DNA of 64,000 nucleotides from Cercophora sp. LCS_1 (Eukaryota; Ascomycota; Sordariomycetes; Sordariales; Lasiosphaeriaceae), in contig JAPZLL010000005.1 of the NCBI GenBank assembly GCA_036250225.1, positions 930,001 to 994,000 on the forward strand, given 5' to 3'. Positions within the stretch are counted from its first letter, which is position 1. Each line of letters starts with the position of its first letter. Under the pieces are notes generated by a model. That model was not told the DNA's origin. It ran no database searches and saw only the letters and a list, made by a program, of their open reading frames with translations. Below are positions 53,375 through 64,000 of the stretch, piece by piece. The translations under genes and the position numbers were made by a program.

Positions 53375-54709
53375 ATGACCGCCAAAATGCTCTTTCTCCT
53401 CTTCCTCGGTGTCCTCCTCCCCCCAGTCCTCGCCATCACAATCCTCCCAGGCGGGACTCCAAAACCCTACGCCGGTCCCCTGGGTCCAACAAACGCCTTT
53501 GACTTTTTCCAAAAATGCGCCCCCAACGAACCCGAATTCCTCTCCGCCTTCATCAACGGCAGCACCAAAGCTCCCTCCGCCAAACTCCTCATGTCGGACC
53601 GCGCAGATCCCTACTACGACCCCGAGCAGTTCCCCGGACGCGTCGTCCTGCCCTCGAGCAACTCTTTTATCCGCGGCGCGATCCAAGCCTGGAGCGAGCA
53701 TTTGCATCTCGTCATCAGCCCCGATATCGTGTGGTTGACCATCCTGACGCAGTTGACGTTTTACATGCGGAATAACTGGGATACGGTGAAGAGTGTGTAC
53801 GACTATGAGAGCCGTCCGCCTGTTTCGATTGCCGAAAGGCCGGATTGGTATCTCATGATGGTTTCGTTTTACGGGGCGGTGGTGAATCGCGTCAGGGAAG
53901 AATGGGTGTATGAGTGGTTGGCGCCGCATTTCAGCACGACGAACGACGATACCGTCATGGCGGCGCATTTGGTCATGTTGGGGTTTGAGAAGACGGATTT
54001 TGTGTACGATAGCCCCGTGTTGTGCGGGTTGCCGTCTGTTACGCTGCAGGGGGAGGAGAGGGATTGGGTTGCGCTAGTGGACAAGTTGGAGAAATTCGAA
54101 AAGTTGGGGGAGGAGGCGGTTCGGTATGGGGAGCGGTTGATGCCTGTGCTGAAGCGGTTTGTGCAGGCGTTTAAGGAGCCTGAAGGGAAAGAGACCAAGG
54201 AGTTTTGGAATGGGATGGTGAAGGCGGAGGGTGCGGGGCAGTGCGGTGGTAAGCCGTTTAATATCGAGGGATGGATTACTGCTTTCCATTATTGGGATGT
54301 TGATGGAAAGGCGTATGGACGGGAAAAGGGGAGTTATGTGCTCGATGGGTATGCGTATCCGAGTTTGAACATTAGAACGTTGCCGTCGGGGTATGCCAAG
54401 GGTATGTTTATCATTCGGAACTATGGGGGGTCGCCGAGATATAGGGCGTATGCGATCTCGGGGGTCTTGGGGAAGCGGATTGATGCTGGGGCGCCGGAGG
54501 AGTATGTGCGGTTGTTGGAGGAAAAGGGGCTGGCCGGGACGTACAACGAGACTGAGCATTCGACGCTGAGGCCCTTGTCTTCGTGGGCGCTGTTTGGACC
54601 GGAGGCACGCGATGTTCCGCTGGGTAGCTGGGCGACAGAGCGCGAGCTGAAAGATCTGGAAGGGAACCTGCAGGCGGCGGCGAACCAGACCGAATGTGTA
54701 TCAAGTTGA
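53375..54709 (+). CDS. Secreted DUF4419-like protein
   Basis: Single exon, 444 residues from the ATG at 53375 (MTAKMLFLLFLGVLLPPVLA, a strong signal peptide). The middle shows the DUF4419 pattern as I know it: AWSEHLHLVISPDIVWLTILTQLTFYM, then RPDWYLMMVSFYGAVV, then SVTLQGEERDWVALVDKLEKF, GWITAFHYWDVDGKAYG, SGYAKG. The biochemical role of DUF4419 is not known. Several NxT/S sites fit secretion. It ends 13 bases from the stop of the convergent JmjC gene. The C18 tract immediately 5' could affect transcription start or sequencing accuracy. Confidence 0.75.
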   Translation: MTAKMLFLLFLGVLLPPVLAITILPGGTPKPYAGPLGPTNAFDFFQKCAPNEPEFLSAFINGSTKAPSAKLLMSDRADPYYDPEQFPGRVVLPSSNSFIRGAIQAWSEHLHLVISPDIVWLTILTQLTFYMRNNWDTVKSVYDYESRPPVSIAERPDWYLMMVSFYGAVVNRVREEWVYEWLAPHFSTTNDDTVMAAHLVMLGFEKTDFVYDSPVLCGLPSVTLQGEERDWVALVDKLEKFEKLGEEAVRYGERLMPVLKRFVQAFKEPEGKETKEFWNGMVKAEGAGQCGGKPFNIEGWITAFHYWDVDGKAYGREKGSYVLDGYAYPSLNIRTLPSGYAKGMFIIRNYGGSPRYRAYAISGVLGKRIDAGAPEEYVRLLEEKGLAGTYNETEHSTLRPLSSWALFGPEARDVPLGSWATERELKDLEGNLQAAANQTECVSS

Positions 54710-54721
54710 CTATAGACCTGG

Positions 54722-55840
54722 CTAGCGGAACCACCAGTTGACAGATGCGTTGAGATCGCCGTAGGGACCAACGCTCTGAACGCTGTGCCACCATTCCTTC
54801 GGGATGAAAAGGGCATCGCCGGGGTTGAGGTGGCTGGCTTCGTACATGTTGGGCGGACAATCATCCGCCTCTGACCAGACGGCTTTGTGCAACGCTTCCC
54901 GCTCATCGCCTTCCATCATCTCGGCCCCTCGGATACTAGAGCTGCCGCCTCTACTGCCAGTGTCAAGCCTGTTCTGCACTTCCAGGAAGAGTTTGTAGCC
55001 AGCGCGTGGGGGACAGAGACGAATCGTCTTGACGCCGCACAGCTGAACAAACAGATTGAGGTTCGGATCCTTGTGCCACGGAGTATACGTGCTCTGCAAT
55101 CCCATCCAAATGCTAGAGTTGTAGAGCTGTCCTTTCCCGGCCTCTTTCACCAGGTTGGGGGTGGGCACATCGGCCATCAGACCCAAGGGCAGGTCGGTCA
55201 GAGGGGTCTGAGCAATGTAGAGCTCCCCCAGCTTCGTTGTCACACTTTGCTGGTTGAACTTCAAGCCCTCAGCCAATAGCGAGAGAGGTGCCTGGAACCG
55301 TAAGAACCGTGGCCTGGGACTGCCCTGTGTGGGGCGGTAGTGGCTGTCTGAGACGACTTCCTCGAGGAGCTGGCCAAGCGCATTGTGCATTCCATTCTTG
55401 GAGCCCAAAAGCCATTGGATGAACTCGTAAACCGGTGGTTGTGGGCCCTGATAGCCAGCTGGCTGAACCATCAACTCGTACTCGACAAAGGTGGCAGCAT
55501 GCTCTTCTAGGTAAGGCGTGAGGCCAGTCTCAGGGCGGAACCACTTGGTCAGAGCCGTCAGTTCTAAAGGAGGGACCCCTCTCACGCCAGTAGCCCCAAG
55601 GACGGCTGCATCCCGACTATGCGCCGTTGGATCGCTATCGTCGATATTTTCTTGCACCCGCAAGACGAGCGGCTTGTCGGGTCGAATCGCGTTTTCCTGG
55701 AAAGAATCGACACTGGTGCGACCATGGATCTCTGGAACCTGACAGATGGTCCGAACGCTGAAACAAAACACGTGAGGACTCGCACATCGCCGGGACCGGA
55801 GTCGGAGAAGGGTGTTTCTAGCTACATGACCGAAAGACAT
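54722..55840 (-). CDS. JmjC/cupin-8 Fe(II)/2-oxoglutarate oxygenase
   Basis: The start is the ATG at 55840 (MSFGHVARNTLLRLRSRR), giving 372 residues with no intron; an Arg-rich N-terminus resembles a mitochondrial presequence. The frame is open further upstream but that part is unrecognised. The cupin/JmjC core has metal ligands His256 and Asp258 in TPWHKDPNLNLFVQL and distal His352 in FIPKEWWHSVQS, plus LNPGDALF. This resembles cupin_8 (PF13621) hydroxylases such as the FIH/tRNA-hydroxylase group; the target is unknown. It is convergent with the DUF4419-like gene and divergent from CK2 beta. Confidence 0.85.
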   Translation of the reverse strand: MSFGHVARNTLLRLRSRRCASPHVFCFSVRTICQVPEIHGRTSVDSFQENAIRPDKPLVLRVQENIDDSDPTAHSRDAAVLGATGVRGVPPLELTALTKWFRPETGLTPYLEEHAATFVEYELMVQPAGYQGPQPPVYEFIQWLLGSKNGMHNALGQLLEEVVSDSHYRPTQGSPRPRFLRFQAPLSLLAEGLKFNQQSVTTKLGELYIAQTPLTDLPLGLMADVPTPNLVKEAGKGQLYNSSIWMGLQSTYTPWHKDPNLNLFVQLCGVKTIRLCPPRAGYKLFLEVQNRLDTGSRGGSSSIRGAEMMEGDEREALHKAVWSEADDCPPNMYEASHLNPGDALFIPKEWWHSVQSVGPYGDLNASVNWWFR

Positions 55841-56350
55841 GCTGCCAAAGTCGAGTCCGACGCGAGCCGGAGGCAGGGTGTTGAGATCGGTCCATCTCGA
55901 CGCGAAAAACGCGGGATGCACGTGACTCACCGAGGTGTGGGCAAGAGCGAATCCGGCCGTCGCCTCAAAGCTCAGGCAACACAAAAACGCGGGGCTGAGC
56001 GGTCGTTGAAGGCAGATCAGCAACGCACAGACCACCGCCCACCAAGAAATGAGGGCAGGCTTCACCTGCGAGAACCCAAGCAACGACAACCACGCAGTTG
56101 CGAGAATCACGGCTTTGCCAGCATCCCAGCGCGAGAACCATCCGCTATCCGAACACCAGCCTCCACCACAGAGCATCCCATTTCATCCCCGGCTATTTAA
56201 ACCCTTCCGCGCAAACCCCTGCGCCCGATCATGCCCACATCATAGAAATCCCGAGCTGCGATCGCGTCGGTCCGGAAGCCTAGGTGCTTGTTTCTTTCTC
56301 CCCCATCTTTGCCCTTCCAGCCGCGACGACGCGCCGTCTAAGCATTCACC
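55841..56350. promoter_or_regulatory. Shared divergent promoter, JmjC gene and CK2 beta
   Basis: About 510 bases between the two starts. No specific element is recognised beyond a TATTTAAA-like box at about 56194. Confidence 0.4.
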
Positions 56351-57448
56351 ATGTCGACCTCGTCTGGCGTGCCCGAGAGCTGGATTTCGTCCTTCTGCTC
56401 GTTGTTGGGCCACGAATACTTTGCTGAGGTCTCGGAAGAGTTTATTGAGGATGATTTCAACCTTACCGGGCTGCAGACCCAGGTCGCCATGTACAAAGAG
56501 GCGCTAGAGGTATGGTCCCGCCTCGATAGGTAGTTCCTATCGGGAAGCGCTAACGCTACTTGCCCGCAGATGATATTGGACGTTGAGCCCGAGGAGGACG
56601 ACGAGGACGAAGAGGAAGAGGAGGAAGACGAAGAGGACATATCGGGTGACGGGCGCGACGGTATGGGTGGCCGCGCGCACGGCGAGAGAAGACACCACAG
56701 CCGCATTGCCAGCGACCTTTCGGTCATCGAGTCATCGGCGGAGATGCTGTACGGCCTGATTCACCAGCGCTTCATCTGCTCGAGGGCCGGCATCCAACAA
56801 ATGTCTGAGAAATACGAGATGGGCCACTTTGGCGTGTGCCCGCGATACAACTGTAACCAAGCCAGGACATTGCCTGTTGGTCTTTCCGACATTCCCGGCG
56901 AGGATACCGTCAAGTTGTTCTGCCCTTCCTGCCTCGACGTCTACGTTCCCCCCAACAGTCGGTTCCAGACGGTCGATGGCGCCTTTTTCGGCAGGACATT
57001 TGGCGCCCTCTTCATGATGACGTTTCCCGAGTTCGAGTTCTCCAAGTCGGCGAGCGAGGCCGTCAGTCATCTTCCACGCGCTACTACCGACGAGTCGGAG
57101 CTGCTCAACGGCATGCGCCCGGCGAATATCGCCCCAGGCCTGGGTCCCGGCAAGATATACGAGCCCAAGATATACGGATTCAGGGTCTCGGAGATGGCAC
57201 GGTCCGGCCCGCGCATGAAGTGGCTGCGCGACAAGCCGGCGGATATTAACGTCCTCGACGAGGCCCGGCAATTCCACGACGAGCATGGCGACTCGGACGA
57301 CGACGATGAGAGCATGAACGTTAATGGTCGTGAAGTCACACGGAGACGTCCCACTGGGTACCAGCAGAGGCTTAGAGCGCAAAGGCGGGCAAACCAGAAT
57401 GGGAGCCCGATGGCGGTCGAGGCTAACGGTGCTGAATCGGAGCTCTAG
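56351..57448 (+). CDS. CKB1: Casein kinase II regulatory (beta) subunit
   Basis: Two exons (56351-56509, 56570-57448) with a 60-nt intron (GTATGG, GCTAACG, CGCAG), 345 residues. The N-terminal SWISSFCSLLGHEYFAEVSEEFIEDDFNLTGL and the zinc-finger CPRYNC...CPSCLDVYVPP are diagnostic of CK2 beta, which assembles the kinase tetramer. After exon 1 there is an acidic insert (EEDDEDEEEEEEDEED) typical of fungal forms. DGAFFGRTFGALFMMTFPE and YEPKIYGFRV are also conserved. The C-terminal extension is fungal-specific and disordered. The gene symbol follows yeast usage; paralogue identity (CKB1 or CKB2) is not certain. Intact. Confidence 0.93.
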
Positions 57449-60400
57449 ACAGGTGCGTTAGCCGGTTGCGATCCGCAACTGGTAACATCTGTCAGCAACC
57501 CGAACCGCGATAAGTCTGCCTCATAATAGCGTGATATGGCACGCCGGATCCCTTTCACTTTCGATATTGAGGATATGACCACCCCTCCCCAAATCCATCA
57601 CCTCGGATTAAGCATAGTTGGCGTTCTTCCCCAGGGTTTACGAGTGGACGAGAGAGGGAGAGAAGTGGGTTATTTGGCGTTGGCTCCGGTTCTTGGCTGT
57701 CTGGGTAACCTTATGATATGCATCTTGGTGGGGGGTTAGGGGATAGGGTTTGCCTCAACCAAAAGAGAGAGAAAAAGTGAAATGACAGGCTGTGTTTGGT
57801 TCCCCAAGGACCCTCCTCCTTTACTTATCGCGCGCTACTACTCTACGGGGAGAGAGGCTTGTTTTTTTTCTCGGTGATATGGGCTGTGTGTTCGGGGAAA
57901 GGGATGGATGGATTTGGATGACGGATGTCTCTCCCAAGAAATCTTTGAAGCTGTGGGCGGTGGCATAGCGGCAAGGGTATCGGGACGGCAAGAATTCTTT
58001 CGGTTCATAGACAGCGGAAATGTGTAGCTTGGTTTCCCTCCTCTGGTAAATGCATATACGGTAGACTGCCCTGTCTTTGCTCTTGGCTGCAGTGCTTCGT
58101 GTATCAGTGTTCTGGATAAGGCTGACGAGGTCTGCATCCCGGCTGGTTGGGTGAGGAAGATGCGAGCTCTCGCTTCTGCTTCTGTTTGTGGGGACGGGTC
58201 GCCTAATTTCCAACTGCCGAGATGGAAGTCGGCGGTGGTGAGCACGGCTTGGCTTACATGGTGTAGCTGTTGGTGAACGAGGAACAAAAGTTGACATGGC
58301 CGTATGGGGCAAAGACACGGGATTTTTTTTTTAAGCTTTAGCGATGGTTGAGTTTCTGGATCTCAAGAATTGTTGTTGGTATGGGGCGGGTTGTTGATGC
58401 GGAGTGGAGGCGTGGTGTTGCATGCTCAAATACCGAAAACCGTAGGCCGGTTTGGGGGACAGTGGACTCATGGAGAAGCTGACCACCCTCTCGGTTTTCT
58501 GCTTCGTAAGTTAAAATGCTTGACTACCAAGTGGTATGAAGGGAAACCTAGATTTCCAAGGACACAGAGTGCACGAGAAATACAACACCCACAAGAAATT
58601 GAGGAAGGCGTACTTCTTTACAAAACGGGCCTGAATATATATCTGGAGGCATCGCAAATATTCTATATGCCTCCGATCGTGATTTATTGCGCTGAGAATC
58701 GTATTGTATGCCCTCCTAAAAATATAGGTTGGCTCGAAACCATTTCATGCTGTGTTTTGAAACTCAGCGTAGGGCTTTTTTGTGTAGTCTGGGTGGTTCC
58801 AGGGTTGGGAGTCGGACTCTCTCTTCACACCACTTGACTACCTACGAGAGCCGGTGTAGGTTGCGGCACATGATGTCTGTTTGTTGCTGAAAGGGGTTGC
58901 TTACATGGCGGCTATGCAGAAGGGTGGTCCCGAGGGCTAACCGGTCCGGGTAGACCGTCCATCTGGGACGCACAGTTCTGCTGATGTGGGCGCCAACGAC
59001 ATCGGAGTCGAATGATGCGATACGACCGAAGCCCGTCGGGTTTGGGCTCTTTTACTTACATGTTTATGTGCGCTGTTGGTAGTTTGGACCGGCGATACAC
59101 TGTATGAGGAAGCTGGGATACAGCAGCCCGTCGTCTTCGGCACTGTCATGACAGCATTTAGATTGGGTTATGCTTACAATTCGGAAGCTATAGAGGTTTG
59201 CTTCATTGGCCGTGCATTTCTGGCAACTTGAGGCTCCCCGTCCGGCGCAACCATCCATCCCGCATGTTTCAACCCGAACCCTCGAGTCTAGTAAGTTGTT
59301 ATTTCCTATCCCCGACCCGTGAGCTTCGTGCCGAGTCTGCCCCTCGATGCAGCACTCCCGATCTCGCTCCGGCTCACCAAAGGTGGGGCCGAACCCCCCC
59401 GCTAAGCCGAAGAGGCAGGTACAAACGCAACCCAAGATTGTTTGGATTTCTTTGCCGGAACTATGGGTGTCAAAATGCGCTTGCATAGGTAATACCAACC
59501 TTATCAGCTTTTTATCTTGTTGGCATTGACGCGAGGGCATTTTAGATGCGATGGTGGTCAGTGGGTGTCAATTCAGATGCCCCAGTCAACCTCTCACATG
59601 TCAACGTCGTTCGAGAACAAAAAGTCCAAAGAAATGCCCCAATCAGAGGCCCTGCAGGAACCCCACACTTGCCGGTTGAGTCAACCTTGTCCCGGGAAGG
59701 CGGCTGCTGCACCAGAATTTCTCTTGTTTCTTTTTTTCCCGTGGACGGACGTGGAGCTTGCCGATTCTGCCGCCGCCCGCTCGCTGGCTGTCACACCCCA
59801 CAAACCCGGAACAGGATGCCCGCGCGGCCTGACAAACGGCGGGTCTGGGCCACACCGATGCCTCCTCCATCTTCGAAGTTTGCCGGATACTGTCCTGGAT
59901 CCCGCATATCCCTCGACATACCCTCCGACATCACGTCGCCCCTCCTCTCACTCCAGCTTCTGGGAGACACTACCGCTTCCTTCGGAGCGAAATGGATGGC
60001 CAATGGAACAGCGAACTTGTCACTCATCGGTCCTTGAGTATAAAACTCGGCATCGTAAAGTCTGTCCCGACGCGCGCCTTTCTCTCGATTCCGTGCCGGA
60101 GGACGAGTGTCTTCCCATCTGGGCTAGTCGCCGCTCATCACTTGTTGGGTCCGAGGGAACTAGGCCGGTGGATACCGTGCTAACAGTACGACGTTGATGC
60201 ACCGCCTTTTGTTGCTCTGCGGGAGATGAACGTGGAGCCCGGGTTTGCCCCTTGGAGATGAATTGCTTGGTAATTATAAGGCGGAAAAAGATGGAGTCTG
60301 CCAAGATGCATCCAATGCTTTATCCTCGCCGCCCCCCATCCGAGGTCTTCGGTTGGAGAAAGCTGGTCAACCCCAACCCGGCCGTCTCTTCGTTGCAGTC

Positions 60401-60728
60401 AAAGTCTTTCGAGCAGAGTTTGCAATTTGCCCCTCACTTGCTGCGTGGGTTGTGCAGCTCTGGTGCGTCTATCACCAAGGACCTTTGTGAGGCCTTGGCT
60501 TCTGTTTTTGTTTCGCCTCTTTGGAATCTTGCCTCTCTTCTTGTCCTTCGTTTTATCTTGGGTCTCTCCTCTTATACGTACTTGCATGAAAGGGTGACCC
60601 CAGCCTGAGTCACCCCGCAATAAACTCAATTTGTAGCTTGCCGTAGGGGAAGCTCAAGGGGTATTTCTACGCTCGGTTTCGACCTTGTCCTGTACCCTGG
60701 GGATTGGGATTACGAACATCCCTGCAGG
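57449..60728. other. Gene-poor stretch, 3.3 kb
   Basis: No confident gene. It includes the weak Cys-rich candidate at 59064-59540, a run of T near 58321, AT-rich sequence around 58500-58760, and the leader of the ABC transporter. Confidence 0.45.
59064..59540 (-). CDS. Weak candidate for a Cys-rich gene
   Basis: An open frame on the minus strand with a Cys-dense stretch (ETCGMDGCAGRGASSCQKC, then ANEANLYSFRI) followed by possible GT donors (GTAAGC near 59178, GTAAGT near 59060). Cys-X4-Cys...Cys-X2-Cys spacing could be a small zinc-binding module. The exon structure could not be settled and there is no signal peptide. It may be non-coding. Confidence 0.22.
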   Translation of the reverse strand: MPSRQCQQDKKLIRLVLPMQAHFDTHSSGKEIQTILGCVCTCLFGLAGGFGPTFGEPERDRECCIEGQTRHEAHGSGIGNNNLLDSRVRVETCGMDGCAGRGASSCQKCTANEANLYSFRIVSITQSKCCHDSAEDDGLLYPSFLIQCIAGPNYQQRT

Positions 60729-63700
60729 ATGGACACCAATACTGAGGCGGCTCTCAAGGAGAGCCGCCGGCGCAACGGGAACGGCTCAGACCCCACACCA
60801 ACACAGTCTCCCCCACCACCGCGATCGTCAACGTCATCGACAACACAAGATATTGAGGACCTACGGGAGGAGGCGCGGCGCAACAACCCAAATGGGTCGA
60901 CGGGTGTAGGGGGTGTGTCGATTCGGCAGGCCGAGGCCGACTTCGCCGAACTTCAACGAGAACTCTCCCGTCTTTCGCGTGCAAGTCGCGGTGAACAGCG
61001 CGGCCCGGGGGATGATATTGAGAAGGGTCAGATTTTCATCAACTCGCCGGCATCAGGAGAGGAGGCTGAGCAGTTTGATCTCGAGGCTGCATTGCGTGGT
61101 GACCTTGACGCCGAGAGGGAGGCTGGCATTCGACCAAAGCATATCGGCGTTTACTGGGACAGCTTGACGGTCAAGGGCGTTGGTGGAAGCAGCAATTACG
61201 TCAAAACGTTTCCCGATGCCTTTATCGACTTCTTCGACTACATTACGCCGCTCAGGAACATGCTCGGGTTGGGTAAAAAGGGGGGTGAAGCAACGCTGCT
61301 TCAGAACTTCAGGGGTGTCTGCAAACCGGGCGAGATGATCCTCGTGCTCGGCAAGCCTGGGTCAGGGTGTACGACTTTCCTCAAAAATATTGCCAACCAG
61401 CGCTACGGCTACACCAGCGTGACAGGCGACGTTCTTTACGGGCCGTTTCCCGCCAAGGAGTTCGAGCAGTATCGTGGCGAGGCCGTGTATAACCAGGAAG
61501 ACGACCTCCACCATGCGACGCTCACTGTTGAGCAGACCTTGGGCTTTGCCTTGGATGTGAAAATACCTGGCAAACTGCCCGCCGGCATCACGAAGCAAGG
61601 GTTCAAGGAGCGTGTCATCACCACGTTGCTGAAGATGTTCAACATTGAACACACTCGGCATACCGTTGTCGGCGGCGCCCTCATTCGCGGTATCTCTGGT
61701 GGTGAGAGGAAGCGGGTTTCCATTGCAGAGATGCTGATCACGAACGCGTGCATTCTCTCATGGGACAACAGCACCAGAGGCCTGGATGCTTCCACAGCGC
61801 TAGACTTCGCCAAGTCCCTCCGTGTCCAGACCGATCTCTACAAAACCAGCACTTTTGTGTCTCTGTACCAAGCATCCGAGAACATCTATAACCTGTTCGA
61901 CAAGGTCTTGGTCGTCGACGAGGGAAGGGAGGTCTACTTCGGACCAGCTACCGAGGCGCGCGCACACTTTGAGGGCTTGGGTTTCCTGCCCCGTCCCCGA
62001 CAGACGACGGCAGACTACGTCACAGGCTGTACCGACGCCTTCGAACGCGACTACCAGGAAGGCCGCTCCCCAGAAAATGCTCCTCACAGCCCCGAGACCC
62101 TGGAAACTGCCTTCAACGAATCTAAGCTAGCACTGGACATGGAGCGAGAGATGCGCGAGTACAAGGACTCCCTGAGCACAGAAAGCAAGAAGCACGACGA
62201 CTTTAGGGTCGCCGTCCGCGAGCAGAAGCGCCGCGGGGCACCCAAAAAGTCGGTCTACTCGGTCGGTTTCCAGCAGCAAGTCTGGGCGCTCATGAAGAGA
62301 CAGTTCATTCTCAAGATGCAGGACAAGCTCGCACTGTTTCTTTCCTGGCTGCGATCCATCATCATCGCCGTGGTCCTTGGCACCTTGTATCTCAACCTTG
62401 GCAAAACATCTGCCAGCGCCTTTAGCAAGGGTGGACTGATGTTCATCGCGCTGCTGTTTAATGCCTTCCAGGCGTTCTCGGAATTGGCAGGCACCATGGT
62501 TGGTCGTCCGATTGTCAACAAGCACAAGGCGTATGCGTTCCATCGGCCGTCGGCGCTTTGGATTGCTCAGATTATCGTTGACCAGGCGTTTGCAGCATCA
62601 CAGATCATGGTGTTTAGCCTGATTGTGTACTTTATGACGAACCTAGTGCGGGATGCTGGTGCTTTCTTCATCTTCTACCTGATGGTTTTGTCGGGGAATA
62701 TCGCAATGACGCTTTTCTTCCGTATTATTGGTTGTTTGAGTCCGGATTTTGACTACGCTGCCAAGTTTGCCGTGGTTATCATCACGTTCTTTGTTACAAC
62801 TTCGGGATATTTGATCCAGTACCAGTCTGGTAAGCGACAGATGTCGTTCTCAATGCTTATGGCTTGCTGACGGGATTACAGAAAAGGTCTGGCTGCGATG
62901 GATATACTGGATCAACGCGCTCGGCCTCACGTTCAGCGCAATGATGGAGAACGAGTTTACGAGAATTGACATGACGTGCACCGCCGACTCGCTTGTGCCT
63001 GCTGGACCCGGGTACGACGACATCAACCACCAGGTGTGCACTCTTGCGGGATCTACCCCAGGCACACTAGAGGTCTCTGGCTCGGCATACATCCAACAAG
63101 GCTTCTCCTACAACCCGGGCGATTTGTGGCGGAACTGGGGCATCGTCATGTCGCTGATTGTCCTGTATCTCATCTTGAACGTTGTCCTGGGTGAGATAGT
63201 CAAGCACGGCATGGGAGGCAACACTGCCAAGATCTTCCAGAAGCCCAACGCAGAGCGAGAGAAGCTCAACGCGGACCTTCTTGCGAAGCGCGACCAGCGT
63301 CGACAGGCTCGCAAGAACAACGAGAGCTCGGAGCTTAAGATCGAGTCCAAGAGCATCTTGACCTGGGAGAATCTCTGCTACGAAGTTCCCGTTCCAGGCG
63401 GCACCCGACGTCTTCTCGACAACGTGTTTGGCTATGTCAAGCCCGGCGAGCTTACGGCTTTGATGGGTGCGTCTGGCGCTGGCAAGACGACGCTCTTGGA
63501 TGTCCTGGCTGCGAGGAAGAATATTGGCGTGATTACCGGCGATATCCTGATCGACGGCACGAAGCCCGGAAAGGAGTTCCAGCGTGGTACGGCGTATGCA
63601 GAACAGCTCGATGTTCACGACCCCTCGCAAACGGTGCGCGAAGCCCTGCGGTTTTCGGCCGAGTTGCGTCAGCCGTATGAGACACCCCGCGAGGAAAAAT

Positions 63701-64000
63701 ATGCGTACGTTGAGGAAATTATTGCCCTTCTGGAGATGGAAACCTTTGCCGATGCCATCATCGGCTCCCCAGAGGCCGGGTTGACGGTTGAGCAAAGAAA
63801 GCGGGTGACCATCGGTGTTGAGCTGGCCGCCCGCCCACAACTCCTTCTATTCCTCGACGAGCCAACCTCCGGCCTCGACAGCCAGAGTGCCTTCAATATC
63901 GTCCGATTCCTCAAGAAGCTCGCTGCGGCAGGCCAAGCCATCCTCTGCACGATCCACCAGCCCAACGCCGCCCTCTTTGAGAACTTTGACCGGCTCCTCC
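60729..64000 (+). CDS. PDR-type ABC transporter (ABCG), partial
   Basis: Starts at the ATG at 60729; exon 1 ends at 62829, a 52-nt intron (GTAAGC, TGCTGAC, TACAG) follows, and exon 2 (62882 on) runs off the window. The layout is NBD1-TM-NBD2. NBD1 has the degenerate fungal Walker A GKPGSGCTTFLK (Cys instead of Lys), signature RGISGGERKRVS and Walker B-like LSWDNSTRGLDA. The first membrane block (FLSWLRSIIIAVVLGTLYLNL and others) follows. NBD2 has a canonical Walker A GASGAGKTTLLD and a diverged signature (LTVEQRKRVTIG), then LLLFLDEPTSGLD. Such full-size pumps export drugs and toxic compounds from the plasma membrane. The C-terminal membrane block lies outside the window. Confidence 0.93.

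Noticed and set aside
57821..58318. Two overlapping minus-strand frames of about 150 codons
   Set aside because: Low-complexity 3' flank of the CK2 gene; no domain and no splice structure.
58780..58860. A box-like TAGTCAAGTGG and B box-like AGTCCGACTCC on the minus strand
   Set aside because: Only about 11 bases apart, leaving no room for an anticodon arm.
1..64000. CRISPR arrays, operons and bacterial regulatory elements
   Set aside because: None seen, and not expected in a fungal nuclear genome.

Overview
The window is 64 kb of nuclear DNA from a filamentous ascomycete. Evidence is the short introns (about 45-90 nt, GTRNGT donors, CTRAC-type branch sites, YAG acceptors), the gene families (fungal PDR ABC transporter, GH13 intracellular amylase, HET-NACHT-WD40 and HET proteins, GT31, SYLF, CK2 beta) and an intron-containing nuclear tRNA-Ala. 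The Podospora-type HNWD gene points to Sordariomycetes, most likely Sordariales; this is inference from gene families, not a phylogeny.

Layout. 0-19 kb: a Cys-rich secreted protein cut by the left edge, a secreted type-B carboxylesterase, a broken zinc alcohol dehydrogenase, two small secreted proteins, a broken or chimeric acyltransferase, a six-exon intracellular alpha-amylase, a C2H2 zinc-finger protein, an OTT_1508-like deaminase and a 52-residue IF1-like protein. 19.3-30.8 kb: an island of non-self-recognition and mobile-element genes with a complete HET-NACHT-WD40 (HNWD) gene, a broken unknown gene, an intact DD34E Tc1/mariner-type transposase and a HET gene. The island lies between two halves of what looks like one fold-back element (inverted arms outside, a duplicated core inside). 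A second, inner pair of 24-bp inverted repeats, each next to TA, brackets the HNWD gene, the broken gene and the transposase. 31-35 kb: degenerating PAN-domain/mucin-like genes and a Pol III promoter-like unit. 36-47 kb: GT31 glycosyltransferase, SYLF lipid-binding protein, a small secreted protein, GNAT acetyltransferase, ankyrin protein, tRNA-Ala and an 8-Cys effector-like protein. 47-50 kb is a long gene-poor stretch. 50-64 kb: WD40-like protein, secreted DUF4419-like protein, JmjC/cupin oxygenase, CK2 regulatory subunit, another gene-poor stretch, and a PDR-type ABC transporter running off the right edge.

How it fits together. The core genes (CK2 beta, JmjC protein, GT31, SYLF, amylase, ABC transporter) are ordinary housekeeping or cell-surface genes and are intact. 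The accessory genes (secreted proteins, acyltransferase, ADH, PAN genes, island genes) show gene loss. At least five reading frames carry an in-frame stop that a single C-to-T change would produce, and three frameshifts lie in or beside G/C runs. The first pattern suggests RIP-like or ordinary transition decay; the second leaves room for assembly error. Several small genes were found only by joining exons: the tail of the edge gene, the IF1-like gene, the 6-nt first coding exon of the 8-Cys protein, and the 24- and 21-nt internal exons of the amylase.
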